Origin: Propionivibrio sp047601695
Lineage (GTDB): Bacteria > Pseudomonadota > Gammaproteobacteria > Burkholderiales > Rhodocyclaceae
Assembly: GCA_047601695.1 (NCBI GenBank)
Contig: JASGIW010000004.1
Span: forward strand, 930,001-994,000
Length of the DNA: 64,000 nt
Direction of reading: 5' to 3'
Part shown: positions 38,607 to 47,981 of the stretch, piece by piece
Layout: every line of letters starts with the position of its first letter
Numbering within the stretch: position 1 is the first letter of the stretch
Position numbers and translations under genes: made by a program
Notes under the pieces: generated by a model
Database searches by the model: none
What the model was told of the DNA's origin: nothing
Seen by the model: only the letters and a program-made list of their open reading frames with translations

Positions 38607-39419
38607 TTACTTCTTGACGATGTCCTTGCCGAACCACTTGGTCGAGATGGTGGCCGCGCTGCCGTCGGCCTTCATGTCGTCCATGGCCTTCTCGATCTTC
38701 GCCATCAGCTCGGTATCGTCCTTGCGGGTGCCGACACCGTAATCTTCCGTACCGAAGTTCTCGTCGAGAACGCGGTACTCGCCGGGCTTCTTCGAAGTGT
38801 AGTAACGACCGACGACCTCATCGACGACCAGCGCGTCGAGGCGGCCAGCCGACAGATCCATCAGCGCCGTCACGTTGTCACCGAACTTCTTCAGTTCCTT
38901 GATCGACTTGGCTGCCGCTTCGTCCTTCTGCACCGCATCGACCGCGCTGCTGCCGTCCTGCACGCCCACCACCTTGCCGGCCAGATCGGCCTTGGCCTTG
39001 ATCTCCGACTTGTCGGTGACGATCACGATCTGGTGGTTCTCGAGATACGGCTTGGTGAACAGGATGTTCGCCTTGCGCTCTTCGGTGATCGTCAGGCCGT
39101 TCCACAGCACGTCGACCCGCTTGCCGCTCAATTCAGCTTCCTTGGCGCTCCAGTCGATCGGCTTGAACGTCACTTCGCGGCCGATGCGCTTGGCCGCTTC
39201 CTTGGCCAGATCGATGTCGAAGCCGACGAGTTCATTCTTCTCATCCTTGAAGCCCATCGGCGGGAAGTTGTCGTCCAGGCCGACGACGATGGCAGCGGCG
39301 GGAGCCGGCGCGGCGGCTGGCGCGGCGGCGGCCGGGGCCGGTTCTTCCTTCTTGCCGCAGCCGGACAACAAAACACCGGCGACGAGCGCGACGACCAACA
39401 ACGATATTTGCTTTTTCAT
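38607..39419 (-). CDS. Polar amino acid ABC transporter, substrate-binding lipoprotein
   Basis: A 270-residue family 3 solute-binding protein. The N-terminus has a lipoprotein signal (MKKQISLLV ... LLSGCGKK; lipobox LSGC), followed by an Ala/Pro-rich linker. The ligand-binding part begins VGLDDNFPPMGFKDE and contains GFDIDLAKEAAKRIG and the ITEERKANILFTKPY pattern. It is tethered to the outer face of the inner membrane or to the periplasm. ATG at 39419 chosen for its GAGAG site. The exact amino acid is not readable. Confidence 0.9.
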   Translation of the reverse strand: MKKQISLLVVALVAGVLLSGCGKKEEPAPAAAAPAAAPAPAAAIVVGLDDNFPPMGFKDEKNELVGFDIDLAKEAAKRIGREVTFKPIDWSAKEAELSGKRVDVLWNGLTITEERKANILFTKPYLENHQIVIVTDKSEIKAKADLAGKVVGVQDGSSAVDAVQKDEAAAKSIKELKKFGDNVTALMDLSAGRLDALVVDEVVGRYYTSKKPGEYRVLDENFGTEDYGVGTRKDDTELMAKIEKAMDDMKADGSAATISTKWFGKDIVKK

Positions 39420-39456
39420 GGCTTCTCTCTTCATGGACAAGGAAAAACTACGCTGA

Positions 39457-40686
39457 CTACGCTGCCGACGGCTCGCGTGGCAGCACCAGATTGAGCACGA
39501 CAGCGAGCACGCCGCACAGGCTGATGCCCTGCAACGAGAAACTGCCGATGGTGACGCCCAGACCGCCGATACCGGTCACCAGCGTCACCGAAACAATGCA
39601 CAGGTTGCGCGGACTGGCCAGATCGACGCGGCCGTCCATGATCGTCTTGAGGCCGATGCCGGCGATCGAACCGAAGAGCAGCATCATGATACCGCCCATC
39701 ACCGGCATCGGAATCGTCTGCAGGAAGGCGCCGAATTTGCCGACGAAGGCCATCAGGATGGCAAACACGGCCGCCCAGGTCATCACCACCGGGTTGTAGT
39801 TCTTGGTCAGCATCACCGCACCGGTCACTTCGCCGTAGGTCGTCACCGGCGGGCCGCCGAACAGGCCGACGATGTTGACCGCGAGGCCGTCGCCCAACAG
39901 CGTGCGATGCAGACCGGGCGATTCGGTGAAGTCCTTGCCGGTCACCGAACTGATGGCCAGGATGCCGCCGACGTGTTCAACGATCGGCGCGATGGCCACC
40001 GGAATCATGAACAGGATCGCCGCCATGTTGAATTCAGGCTTGCCGAATTCAGGGATTGCGATCCAGGCCGCTTCCGTCACTTTCGAGAAATCGACGATGC
40101 CGAGGAACAGCGAAACGACGTAGCCCACCGCGACGCCGACCAGGATCGGCACCAGCTTGAGCAGCCGCCTGGCACGGATCGCCGTCAGCATCGTTGCCAG
40201 CAGCGAAATGGTCGCCACGGCCAGCGACGTGCCGTACGGAACCACCTGCTGATCGCCGGCTTTGCCAGTCGCCATGCTGATCGCGACCTGTGCGAGGCCG
40301 AGACCGATCACCATCACCACCGGGCCGATGACGACCGGCGGCAGCAGGCGATGAATGAAATTCACGCCGCGCCATTTGACGAGGCCGGCGGCGACGTAAT
40401 AGAAGAAGCTGGCCGCCGCCAGCGCGCCCAGCGTCGCCGGCATGCCCCAGGTTTTCACCGAATAGATGACCGGCGCGATGAAGGCGAAGCTGGATCCCAG
40501 GTAAATCGGCACCTCACGCTTGGTACATATCTGGAAAATCAGCGTGCCGACGCCAGCGCCGAGCAAGGCCAGACTCGGGTTCAGTCCGGTGAGCAGCGGC
40601 ACCAGCACCGTCGCGCCGAACGCGACAAAAAGGATCTGCGCGCCGGAGAGCGCCGTTCGCCAAACGGGTTCGTTCACATTCGCCAT
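39457..40686 (-). CDS. uraA: Uracil permease (NCS2 family)
   Basis: A 409-residue inner-membrane protein with about twelve to fourteen helices. It has the NCS2 features AHVGGILAISSVTGKDF (helix 8 substrate region) and TTYGEVTGAVMLTKNYNP (helix 10). It would import uracil with protons. It sits directly downstream of upp on the same strand, 28 bases after its stop codon, so import and conversion to UMP are coupled. Confidence 0.93.
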   Translation of the reverse strand: MANVNEPVWRTALSGAQILFVAFGATVLVPLLTGLNPSLALLGAGVGTLIFQICTKREVPIYLGSSFAFIAPVIYSVKTWGMPATLGALAAASFFYYVAAGLVKWRGVNFIHRLLPPVVIGPVVMVIGLGLAQVAISMATGKAGDQQVVPYGTSLAVATISLLATMLTAIRARRLLKLVPILVGVAVGYVVSLFLGIVDFSKVTEAAWIAIPEFGKPEFNMAAILFMIPVAIAPIVEHVGGILAISSVTGKDFTESPGLHRTLLGDGLAVNIVGLFGGPPVTTYGEVTGAVMLTKNYNPVVMTWAAVFAILMAFVGKFGAFLQTIPMPVMGGIMMLLFGSIAGIGLKTIMDGRVDLASPRNLCIVSVTLVTGIGGLGVTIGSFSLQGISLCGVLAVVLNLVLPREPSAA

Positions 40687-40714
40687 AGAGTCTCCCTGAT
40701 TATTGGTTATACGA

Positions 40715-41341
40715 TTATTTGGTGCCGAAAATCTTGTCGCCGGCGTCGCCCAGCCCCGGCATGATGTAACCGATCTCGTTCAAGTGGCTGTCGATTGCCG
40801 CCGTATAGACGTCAACGTCCGGATGCGCCTCCTGCAGGGCCTTGATGCCTTCCGGCGCGGCGACCAGCACCAACGCGCGCACCTGCTTGCAGCCGTTGCG
40901 CTTCAGCATGTCGATGGTGGCGATCAGCGAACCGCCGGTGGCCAGCATCGGGTCGATGATCATCGCCATGCGTTCGTCGAGCTGGCCGACGAAGCGCTCG
41001 AAGTACGGTTCGGGCATCAGCGTTTCGTGGTTGCGCGCGATACCGACGACGCTTACCTTGGCGCTCGGGATCAGGTCCAGCACACCGTCGAGCATGCCCA
41101 GCCCGGCGCGCAGGATCGGCACGATGGTCACTTTCTTGCCCTTGATCTGGTCGATTTCGACCGGCCCCGCCCAGCCCTGGATGGTGGTGCGCTCGAGTTC
41201 GTAGTCGCGGCACGCCTCGTAGGTCAGCAGGCGAGCCAACTCGGCCGTGAGTTCGCGGAATTTCTTGGTACTGATGTCAACTTCGCGCAAAAGTCCGATT
41301 TTATGCTTGACGAGCGGATGGCTGACCTCGACGACGGGCAT
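40715..41341 (-). CDS. upp: Uracil phosphoribosyltransferase
   Basis: A 208-residue cytoplasmic enzyme converting uracil and PRPP to UMP. The PRPP-binding motif is MIIDPMLATGGSL near residues 127-139, and the C-terminal uracil site YIMPGLGDAGDKIFGT is intact. The length is that of the family. First gene of a upp-uraA operon. Confidence 0.96.
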   Translation of the reverse strand: MPVVEVSHPLVKHKIGLLREVDISTKKFRELTAELARLLTYEACRDYELERTTIQGWAGPVEIDQIKGKKVTIVPILRAGLGMLDGVLDLIPSAKVSVVGIARNHETLMPEPYFERFVGQLDERMAMIIDPMLATGGSLIATIDMLKRNGCKQVRALVLVAAPEGIKALQEAHPDVDVYTAAIDSHLNEIGYIMPGLGDAGDKIFGTK

Positions 41342-41598
41342 GGCATTCTCCGGGAAAATGGGGTTGGGATGGCAAACCTTCCAAGGTTACCCGATCTTGC
41401 CGAAAAGCGCACCCAAAAAACCGGTCGCGCCAATGAAATCCGTCACTTGCAGACTGTCCGGCGACACAGGAATCCGCCTGCACCGGTCAGCAACCGGCCA
41501 GCCGGCGATCGAGGTCAGCGATTCGACGACCCATGCCTCAACTTGACCCGCCACCGCTTTCCCAGAACAATCGGGCCAACACGCAAAGGAGCAGCCAC

Positions 41599-42063
41599 AT
41601 GCCCGCAACGAAACTCGCCGACCTGGAACTTCCCTCGACCGGCAACAAGACCTTCCGGCTTTCCGGGTTAACGCACGGTTTGCTCGTCATCTATTTCTAC
41701 CCCAAGGACAGCACGCCCGGCTGCACTACGGAAGCGCAACAGTTTCGCGATCTCTATCCCGATTTTCTGTCGGCCGGCTGTGAAATCGTCGGCGTCTCGC
41801 GCGACAGCCTCCGTTCGCACGAGAACTTCAAGGCCAAGCAGAACCTGCCGTTCGAACTCGTTTCCGACGCGGAGGAAGCGCTCTGCTCGCTATTCTCGGT
41901 GATCAAGGACAAGAAACTCTACGGCAAGCCGGTGCGCGGCATCGAGCGCAGCACCTTTGTCGTTGACGGGACCGGGACGATCCAGCGCGAGTGGCGCGGA
42001 GTCAAGGTTCCGGGGCACGCGCAGGAAGTACTGGATTTCGCGAAATCCCTCGCCACCACCTAA
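41599..42063 (+). CDS. bcp: Thioredoxin-dependent peroxiredoxin, BCP/PrxQ type
   Basis: A 154-residue cytoplasmic peroxidase. The peroxidatic cysteine is in YPKDSTPGCTTEAQQF, near residue 45. The Cys five residues later, usual in many BCP proteins, is Gln here, but another Cys in LSAGCEIVGVS could serve for resolution. ATG at 41599 has an AAAGGA site. Followed after 32 bases by the PhoH-like gene. Confidence 0.92.
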   Translation: MPATKLADLELPSTGNKTFRLSGLTHGLLVIYFYPKDSTPGCTTEAQQFRDLYPDFLSAGCEIVGVSRDSLRSHENFKAKQNLPFELVSDAEEALCSLFSVIKDKKLYGKPVRGIERSTFVVDGTGTIQREWRGVKVPGHAQEVLDFAKSLATT

Positions 42064-42095
42064 AGTTCGACCCACCAGACGGAGACAGCCCGCTC

Positions 42096-43526
42096 ATGGC
42101 CAGAAAAGCCGCAAACCGCAGCGCATCGAAACCCGGCAACGCATCATTGACGAAGATTTTCGTCCTCGACACGAACGTGCTGCTGCACGACCCGACAAGC
42201 GTCTATCGCTTCGAGGAGCACGACGTTTTCCTGCCGATCATGACGCTGGAGGAACTCGACAATCACAAGAAAGGGATGTCGGAAGTCTCGAGGAACGCGC
42301 GTCAAGTCACGCGGACATTGGACGAGATCGTCAGCAGCCACACCGAAGGTATCGAGAACGGCATCGATCTCGCGGGGCCGTCACGCAAACTGGCGAGCGG
42401 AAAGCTCTTCCTGCAAACGATGGCCATCTCCAGCGAGCTGCCGACCGGCCTGCCGACGGCCAAAGCCGACAACCAGATCCTCTCGGTGCTCATCCACCTA
42501 CAACGCCATCATCCCGAGCGCGCGGTCATCCTAGTGTCGAAAGACATCAACATGCGCATCAAGGCGCGCGCCCTTGGGCTGGAGGCGCAGGACTATTTCA
42601 ACGACAAGGTTCTGGAAGACACCGACCTGCTCTACACCGGTGCGCGCGAGCTGTCAACGGATTTCTGGGACAAGCACGGCCAGGGCATGGAATCCTGGAA
42701 GCAGGAAAGCCGCACCCTGTATCGCGTCAAAGGCCCATTGTGCTCGAAACTGCTGGTCAACGAGTTCATCTACCAGGAAGGCGAACGCCCGCTTTACGCC
42801 ATCGTGCGCAAGGTCGCCGGGAAGACTGCCGAATTCGAGACGCTGACCGACTATACGCACCCGAAGAACAGCGTCTGGGGCATCACTGCCCGCAACCGGG
42901 AACAGAACTTTGCGCTGAACCTGCTCATGGACCCGGAAGTCGATTTCGTCACCCTGCTCGGCCAGGCGGGGACCGGCAAGACTTTGCTGACGCTCGCCGC
43001 CGGACTCACTCAGGTGCTTGAAACCAAACGCTATTCGGAAATCATCATGACGCGCGTGACGGTTCCCGTCGGTGAGGACATCGGATTTCTGCCCGGTTCG
43101 GAGGAAGAAAAGATGGGGCCGTGGATGGGCGCCCTGGAGGACAACCTGGAGGTGCTCAACAAGACGGACGAGGAGGCCGGCGATTGGGGACGCGCCGCAA
43201 CGCGCGACCTGATTCGCAACCGGATCAAGATCAAATCGCTCAACTTCATGCGCGGCCGTACCTTCCTCAACAAGTTCCTGATCATCGACGAAGCGCAGAA
43301 CCTGACGCCGAAGCAGATGAAGACGCTGATCACGCGCGCGGGTCCTGGAACCAAGGTCATCTGCATGGGCAACATCGCGCAAATCGACACACCCTATCTG
43401 ACCGAAGGCAGTTCCGGCCTGACCTACGTGGTCGATCGCTTCAAGGGTTGGGAACATTCCGGCCATATCACGCTGCAGCGTGGCGAACGCTCCCGTCTCG
43501 CGGACCACGCAGCCGAAGTGCTATAA
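42096..43526 (+). CDS. PIN domain - PhoH family ATPase (YlaK-like)
   Basis: A 476-residue cytoplasmic protein. The N-terminal PIN ribonuclease-like domain (FVLDTNVLLHDP, residues about 19-30, with a later acidic set including DNQILSVL) is joined to a C-terminal PhoH P-loop ATPase. The latter has Walker A GQAGTGKTLL near 290, Walker B FLIIDEAQNLTP near 400 and GNIAQIDTPYL. Members are likely RNA helicase-nuclease machines. The open frame begins earlier, but the ATG at 42096 has a GGAG site and starts the PIN domain correctly. A strong terminator follows. Confidence 0.9.
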   Translation: MARKAANRSASKPGNASLTKIFVLDTNVLLHDPTSVYRFEEHDVFLPIMTLEELDNHKKGMSEVSRNARQVTRTLDEIVSSHTEGIENGIDLAGPSRKLASGKLFLQTMAISSELPTGLPTAKADNQILSVLIHLQRHHPERAVILVSKDINMRIKARALGLEAQDYFNDKVLEDTDLLYTGARELSTDFWDKHGQGMESWKQESRTLYRVKGPLCSKLLVNEFIYQEGERPLYAIVRKVAGKTAEFETLTDYTHPKNSVWGITARNREQNFALNLLMDPEVDFVTLLGQAGTGKTLLTLAAGLTQVLETKRYSEIIMTRVTVPVGEDIGFLPGSEEEKMGPWMGALEDNLEVLNKTDEEAGDWGRAATRDLIRNRIKIKSLNFMRGRTFLNKFLIIDEAQNLTPKQMKTLITRAGPGTKVICMGNIAQIDTPYLTEGSSGLTYVVDRFKGWEHSGHITLQRGERSRLADHAAEVL

Positions 43527-43536
43527 TTTGTGGCCC

Positions 43537-43574
43537 GACTAAGCCGTGTCCCACGACACGGCTTAGTCGTTTTT
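43537..43574 (+). terminator. Intrinsic terminator after the PhoH-like gene
   Basis: A perfect 14-bp stem (GACTAAGCCGTGTC / GACACGGCTTAGTC) with a four-base CCAC loop is followed by GTTTTT. It starts 10 bases after the stop codon. Confidence 0.9.
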
Positions 43575-43591
43575 GCCACCTGGAGAGTCGA

Positions 43592-44812
43592 TTGAAACGA
43601 CGAGACTTCCTCGCTGCCACGGCAATTCTCTCGTTCCTGGCCTCAGCGCCGGTCGAGGCCGCCAAGAAAGCCACGGCAAAAACGAAGCCAGCCAAAAAAA
43701 CGCCGGCGAAACCCAACGCAAAAACAGCGGCCAAGAAACCGGTTGCCGCAGCAGTTCCCGAAGTCGTCAACGAACCCGAACCGCAGCCGGAAACCCGCAA
43801 CGTCATCAGTCTTCCTGACGAACCGGCTCCGCAGTGGCGCACCTACGATATCCGCTCGACCTTCGCCCTGAATGGCATCAAGGGCAAGGCGCGCTTGTGG
43901 TTCCCGCTGGCCCAGTACAAGGACACGCCGTGGGCGCGTTCGCTCGGCCATAGTTGGCAGGGTAACTTCGTCAGTGCCGGCATCTATCGCGACCCGGTCG
44001 CCGAGATGGAGGTCTTTTTTGCCGACTGGGCGGAAGGTGTATCCGATCCCCAACTGCAGATCGTCAGCCAGGTCGCCACGCAAGACCGCCACTTCGACAT
44101 CACGCGCCGTGGCGCAATGGCAGAACGAACCGAAGTTCTCCGCCGTTGCCTGCAATCGACCGACCTCGTATCCACTGACGACATCGTCCGCCGCACGGCC
44201 GAACGCGCCATCAGCCGCATCAGGGATCCGTTGGCGCAGGGCAAGGCCATCTACGAATGGGTAGTCGAGAACACGAGCTACGACCCGCTGATGAAACGCG
44301 TCGGCAATACCAACATCGGCGCCATGCTCGAGAGCGGCAATCTGTTCGGCCGCAGCGCCGACATTGCCCTGCTGTTCGTCGCGCTCTGCCGATCGATCGG
44401 CATTCCGGCACGACCGGTGTTCGGCCTGCGCATCGACGGTTCACGTCTTTTCGGTAGCCTTGGCGCCAGCGGCAACCTCAGCGAAGCGCAACAATGTCGT
44501 GCCGAGTTCTACACGCCAGGCTACGGCTGGATCCCGGTCAATCCCGCCGATGTCGGCAAGGCCATTCACGACGAAAAACTGAGCGCCGGCGATCCGAAGC
44601 TGACCGTGCTGAAGAAATTGCTGTTCGGCTTCTGGGAAATGAACTGGATCGGCTTCAACGCCGCGCTGGACGTCAGCTTGCGCGGCTCGAACGGAGCCCC
44701 CCTTCCCTTCCTCGTCTATCCCGCCGTGGAAGCAGCGGACGGCCGATTCGACAGTCTCGACGCCGACCATCTGAACTACAACGTCACGGCGAGTCGCTCC
44801 GAACTTTACTGA
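43592..44812 (+). CDS. Exported transglutaminase-like protein
   Basis: A 406-residue protein starting at a TTG with a GGAG site. The N-terminus KRRDFLAATAILSFLASAP has a twin-arginine-like R-R-x-F-L motif and a hydrophobic stretch, so Tat export is plausible. A Lys/Ala/Pro-rich linker follows. The transglutaminase-like core lies around residues 190-320: YEWVVENTSYDP, then FGRSADIALLFVALCRSIGIPARPV, where the usual catalytic Cys of the C-x-D/H/N triad is replaced by Ser in GRSAD. That looks like loss or change of the nucleophile. Later YTPGYGWIPVNPADV provides the Asp region. Role in the envelope is inferred. Confidence 0.8.
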   Translation: MKRRDFLAATAILSFLASAPVEAAKKATAKTKPAKKTPAKPNAKTAAKKPVAAAVPEVVNEPEPQPETRNVISLPDEPAPQWRTYDIRSTFALNGIKGKARLWFPLAQYKDTPWARSLGHSWQGNFVSAGIYRDPVAEMEVFFADWAEGVSDPQLQIVSQVATQDRHFDITRRGAMAERTEVLRRCLQSTDLVSTDDIVRRTAERAISRIRDPLAQGKAIYEWVVENTSYDPLMKRVGNTNIGAMLESGNLFGRSADIALLFVALCRSIGIPARPVFGLRIDGSRLFGSLGASGNLSEAQQCRAEFYTPGYGWIPVNPADVGKAIHDEKLSAGDPKLTVLKKLLFGFWEMNWIGFNAALDVSLRGSNGAPLPFLVYPAVEAADGRFDSLDADHLNYNVTASRSELY

Positions 44813-44851
44813 GGGCCGCTGCTCGCCCAGAGGAAATTCGCAGCCGACCGA

Positions 44852-46268
44852 CTAATACGCTCCGGGATTGGCGAAATTCTCAAAGCGCGTGTACTCGCCC
44901 AGGAACGTCAGGCGCACCATGCCGATCGGCCCGTTCCGCTGCTTGCCGATGATGATTTCGGCGCTACCCTTATCCGGCGTGTCGGGGTTATACACTTCGT
45001 CGCGGTAGATGAACATGATTACATCGGCATCCTGCTCAATAGCGCCTGATTCGCGCAGATCGGACATCACCGGGCGCTTGTTCGGCCGCTGCTCAAGCGA
45101 CCGATTCAGCTGCGAAAGCGCGATCACTGGCACGCTCAGCTCCTTGGCCAATCCCTTAAGCGAGCGCGAAATCTCCGAAATCTCGGTCGCCCGGTTCTCG
45201 CCGCCGCCGTTCGCCGACGACATCAGCTGCAAATAGTCGATGATGATCAGCCCCAGTTTGCCGCACTGCCGGTGCAGGCGACGAGCGCGTGCGCGCAGGT
45301 CGATCGGATTCAGCGCCGGCGTCTCATCGATATATAAAGGCGCTTCGTGCATCTTGCCCAAAGCGAACGACAGGCGCGACCACTCGTCGTCGTTCAAGCG
45401 CCCAGTGCGCACTCGATGCGCATCGAGCCGACCGACCGAAGACAGCATGCGCATCGCCAGTTGCGCGCCACCCATTTCCATCGAAAACACTGCCACCGGC
45501 AGTCCAACCTCGATCGCCACGTGCTCACCCATGTTCAAGGCAAACGAAGTTTTCCCCATCGACGGCCGACCGGCCACGATCAGCAGGTCGCCTGGCTGGA
45601 GTCCGGATGTCTTCGCATCGAGATCGTTATAGCCGGTCGGCACCCCGGTGATTTCCGACGGATTGTCCCGGTCGTGGAGCTCCTGGATTCGCTCGACAAC
45701 CTGCGTCAGGAGCGGGTTGATGTGCTGAAACCCGGTCTGTTCGACGGAAACCGCCTTCCGCGATGGCAAACACCTTGGCTTCAGCCTCGTCAAGCAGTTG
45801 CTTCGGATCGCGCCCCAATGGGTTGAAAGCACTCCCGGCGATTTCATCGCCTGCCGTCACCAGCTGGCGCAGAATCGCCCGCTCGCGAACGATTTCGGCA
45901 TAACGCCGGATATTGGCGGCCGATGGTGTATTCGCCGCCAGTTCCCCAAGGTAAGCCAATCCGCCGGTATCGCTTCCTTCACCTGCCTGATCGAGGCTTT
46001 CAGCAACCGTGATCACATCGACGGGTTTGCTCCGTTCCAGCAGCTTGCGAATCTGCCGGTAAATCCGCTTGTGCTCATCGCGATAGAAATCGTCTTCGCC
46101 CACCAGATCGGCGATCTTGTCGAATGCCGCGTTGTCGAGCAGCAAGCCGCCGAGTACCGACTGTTCAGCCTCAATCGAATGCGGCGGAATGCGCAGACTG
46201 GCAACCGCCGGATCAACTGAAGAGTTCTTCTGGAATTTCGAATTCGCGGAATTGAACGATTTGGCCAT
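44852..46268 (-). CDS. dnaB: Replicative DNA helicase DnaB, frameshifted
   Basis: The corrected product is about 471 residues, full length for DnaB. The N-terminal domain (PHSIEAEQSVLGGLLLDN) reads from 46268. The RecA-like domain has Walker A GRPSMGKTSFALN, Walker B IIIDYLQLM and ESGAIEQDADVI. Frame changes at the plus-strand heptamer GTTCGAC, 45739-45745; removing one base gives GGFRQQTGFQHINPLLTQ, the expected linker. DnaB is essential, so the break cannot be a true null allele unless another copy exists. It is downstream of the rpsF-priB-rpsR-rplI cluster, as usual in proteobacteria. Confidence 0.93.
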
Positions 46269-46338
46269 ATGACTTTCGTGACCTGAAGCAGATTGGGCGA
46301 AGGAAGAAGTCTACCCGGAGAATACGACAGACCAAAAC

Positions 46339-46370
46339 AAAAAAGCCTTGCTTTCGGCAAGGCTTTTTCT
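46339..46370 (-). terminator. Bidirectional intrinsic terminator between rplI and dnaB
   Basis: The stem AAAAAGCCTTGC / GCAAGGCTTTTT has a short loop and A/T runs on both sides. It ends the rpsF-rplI transcript on the minus strand before dnaB. Confidence 0.85.
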
Positions 46371-46397
46371 CCGCTAACAACGCGGCAAAGAATACGC

Positions 46398-46847
46398 TTA
46401 CTGTTCGCCGACCACAGCAACCTTGATGGTCGCGAGCACATCGGTATGAAGCGAAACTTCCAGCGAAGATTCACCGACAACCTTGAGCGGCCCCATCGGC
46501 ATGCGGATGTCCGACTTCTCGACATCGAAACCGAGCGCCTTGAGGCCATCGGCCACATCATGATTCGTCACTGAACCGAACAGACGTCCGTCAACCCCCG
46601 CCTTGCGGGCCACGGTGACCACGACTCCCTCGAGCTTCGCGGCGAACGCCTGGGCTTCGACCAGTTTCTCGGCCGCGGCTTTCTCAAGTTCAGCGCGCTT
46701 GGCCTCGAACTCCTTCATTGCTACCGGCGTAGCACGCTTGGCCTTGCCTTGTGGAATCAGGAAATTACGAGCGTAACCATCCTTAACCTTGACGAGATCG
46801 CCCAGGTTACCGAGATTGACGACCTTCTCCATCAGAATAATTTGCAT
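46398..46847 (-). CDS. rplI: 50S ribosomal protein L9
   Basis: A 149-residue protein of normal L9 length. It starts MQIILMEKVVNLGNLGDLV, followed by the conserved KDGYARNFLIPQGKA. The long central helix and C-terminal rRNA-binding domain (LFGSVTNHDV) are intact. Last gene of the rpsF operon; 14 bases after rpsR. Confidence 0.97.
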   Translation of the reverse strand: MQIILMEKVVNLGNLGDLVKVKDGYARNFLIPQGKAKRATPVAMKEFEAKRAELEKAAAEKLVEAQAFAAKLEGVVVTVARKAGVDGRLFGSVTNHDVADGLKALGFDVEKSDIRMPMGPLKVVGESSLEVSLHTDVLATIKVAVVGEQ

Positions 46848-46861
46848 CGTCGTTTCCTCGA

Positions 46862-47137
46862 TTATTGGTGGTTATCGGTGTAAGGCAACAGTGCCAGGAA
46901 GCGGGCACGCTTGATGGCGACAGACAGCAGGCGCTGATAGCCCGCCTTCGTACCGGTCAGACGAGCCGGCATGATCTTCGCGTTCTCAGCGATGTATTCC
47001 TTAAACAGATCGACATCCTTGTAATCGATGCCATCCATCTTCTCCGCCGTGAAACGGCAGAACTTGCGGCGCTTGAACAACCCGCTACCGCGCTTTTTGA
47101 CGTTCTTGTCATCCTTCTTCTTGAAGAACCTAGCCAT
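46862..47137 (-). CDS. rpsR: 30S ribosomal protein S18
   Basis: A 91-residue basic protein. The core KFCRFTAEKMDGIDYKDVD and ARLTGTKAGYQRLLSVAIKR is the S18 signature; the N-terminus is Lys-rich. Its start overlaps the end of priB by 8 bases, consistent with translational coupling. Confidence 0.97.
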   Translation of the reverse strand: MARFFKKKDDKNVKKRGSGLFKRRKFCRFTAEKMDGIDYKDVDLFKEYIAENAKIMPARLTGTKAGYQRLLSVAIKRARFLALLPYTDNHQ

Positions 47138-47438
47138 TTTGATTTCCTTCTACAAATTCAATCGTTGTTATGTGCAATCTCAGCTGCTTGCTGTTCTGAC
47201 TCTTGGCGGCGAAAAAACCGGCTACCCGAATCTGAGACCCAGGCGTTGCGGCTTGAAGCCACCCAGCCACATCACCTAATCCGATGGCCTGAATATCGCA
47301 CTCAACTTGCCGCTCCAGGCCCGCTTCCATCTGCCGCGATTGATGCCGAATGACACATTCCGTCACTGGCACGGCCGCCGGGGTAAAACGTCGCGCTTTA
47401 AGCTCGATCAGGACTCCAGTCAGTTCAACGCGATTCAG
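47130..47438 (-). CDS. priB: Primosomal replication protein N (PriB)
   Basis: A 102-residue single-stranded DNA-binding (OB-fold) protein that helps restart replication with PriA and DnaT/DnaB. Only from PVTECVIRH is an ATG/GTG-started frame obvious. The conserved N-terminus NRVELTGVLIELKARRFTPA is present in frame just upstream. The best start is therefore a CTG at 47438 preceded by a GAGG site, a non-standard initiation codon. It lies between rpsF and rpsR, as in other proteobacteria. Confidence 0.85.
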   Translation of the reverse strand: MNRVELTGVLIELKARRFTPAAVPVTECVIRHQSRQMEAGLERQVECDIQAIGLGDVAGWLQAATPGSQIRVAGFFAAKSQNSKQLRLHITTIEFVEGNQNG

Positions 47439-47452
47439 CTGAGCCTCGACAA

Positions 47453-47842
47453 TCAGCTCGCAGCCGCTTCGCTGGCATCGGCCGCAGGCTCTTCCTGCAC
47501 AGCTGTCAGCATCGACTTCGACTTGTCTTCCTTCATCATCGGTGAAGGCGTCGTCACAGCACGTTTCATCTTGATGGTCAGGTGGCGCAGCACTGCGTCG
47601 TTGAACTTGAAGCCATGCTCAAGCTCAGCGAGCACTTCACCATTACATTCGATATTCATCAGCACATAGTGAGCCTTGTGCAACTTCTGAATGGGGTAAG
47701 CCAATTGTCAACGTCCCCAATCCTCAAGGCGGTGAACTTGCCCGCCGTGCGAGGTCACGAGCGTTTTGTAACGCTCAACCATCGCGGGCACCTGTTCGCT
47801 CTGGTCCGGATGGACGATAAAGACGATCTCATAATGACGCAT
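47453..47842 (-). CDS. rpsF: 30S ribosomal protein S6, with an in-frame TGA at codon 45
   Basis: The start at 47842 (MRHYEIVFIVHPDQSEQVPA) and the C-terminal part (QLAYPIQKLHKAHYVLMNIE) are in the same frame. They are separated by a TGA (47708-47710 on the plus strand as TCA) where S6 proteins have Arg, in a GR-R-QLAYP context. A single base change, CGA to TGA, explains it. The site lies within a GTYRAC hexamer (plus strand GTCAAC; expected GTCGAC). The corrected length is 129 residues with an acidic/Ala tail. S6 is the first gene of the operon; the stop is probably not real. Confidence 0.92.
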
Positions 47843-47981
47843 GAACACTCCTTACGGTTTAAGCCCCCCGCCATGCTAACGGTGGGGCAAGGTGGAAAAG
47901 CCGAGTATTATAGCGAATGAATCGCTTTGGAATCAACGGCTTTCAAAATCATATCGTAAGGACTATCCAGCGTTCGCTGCC

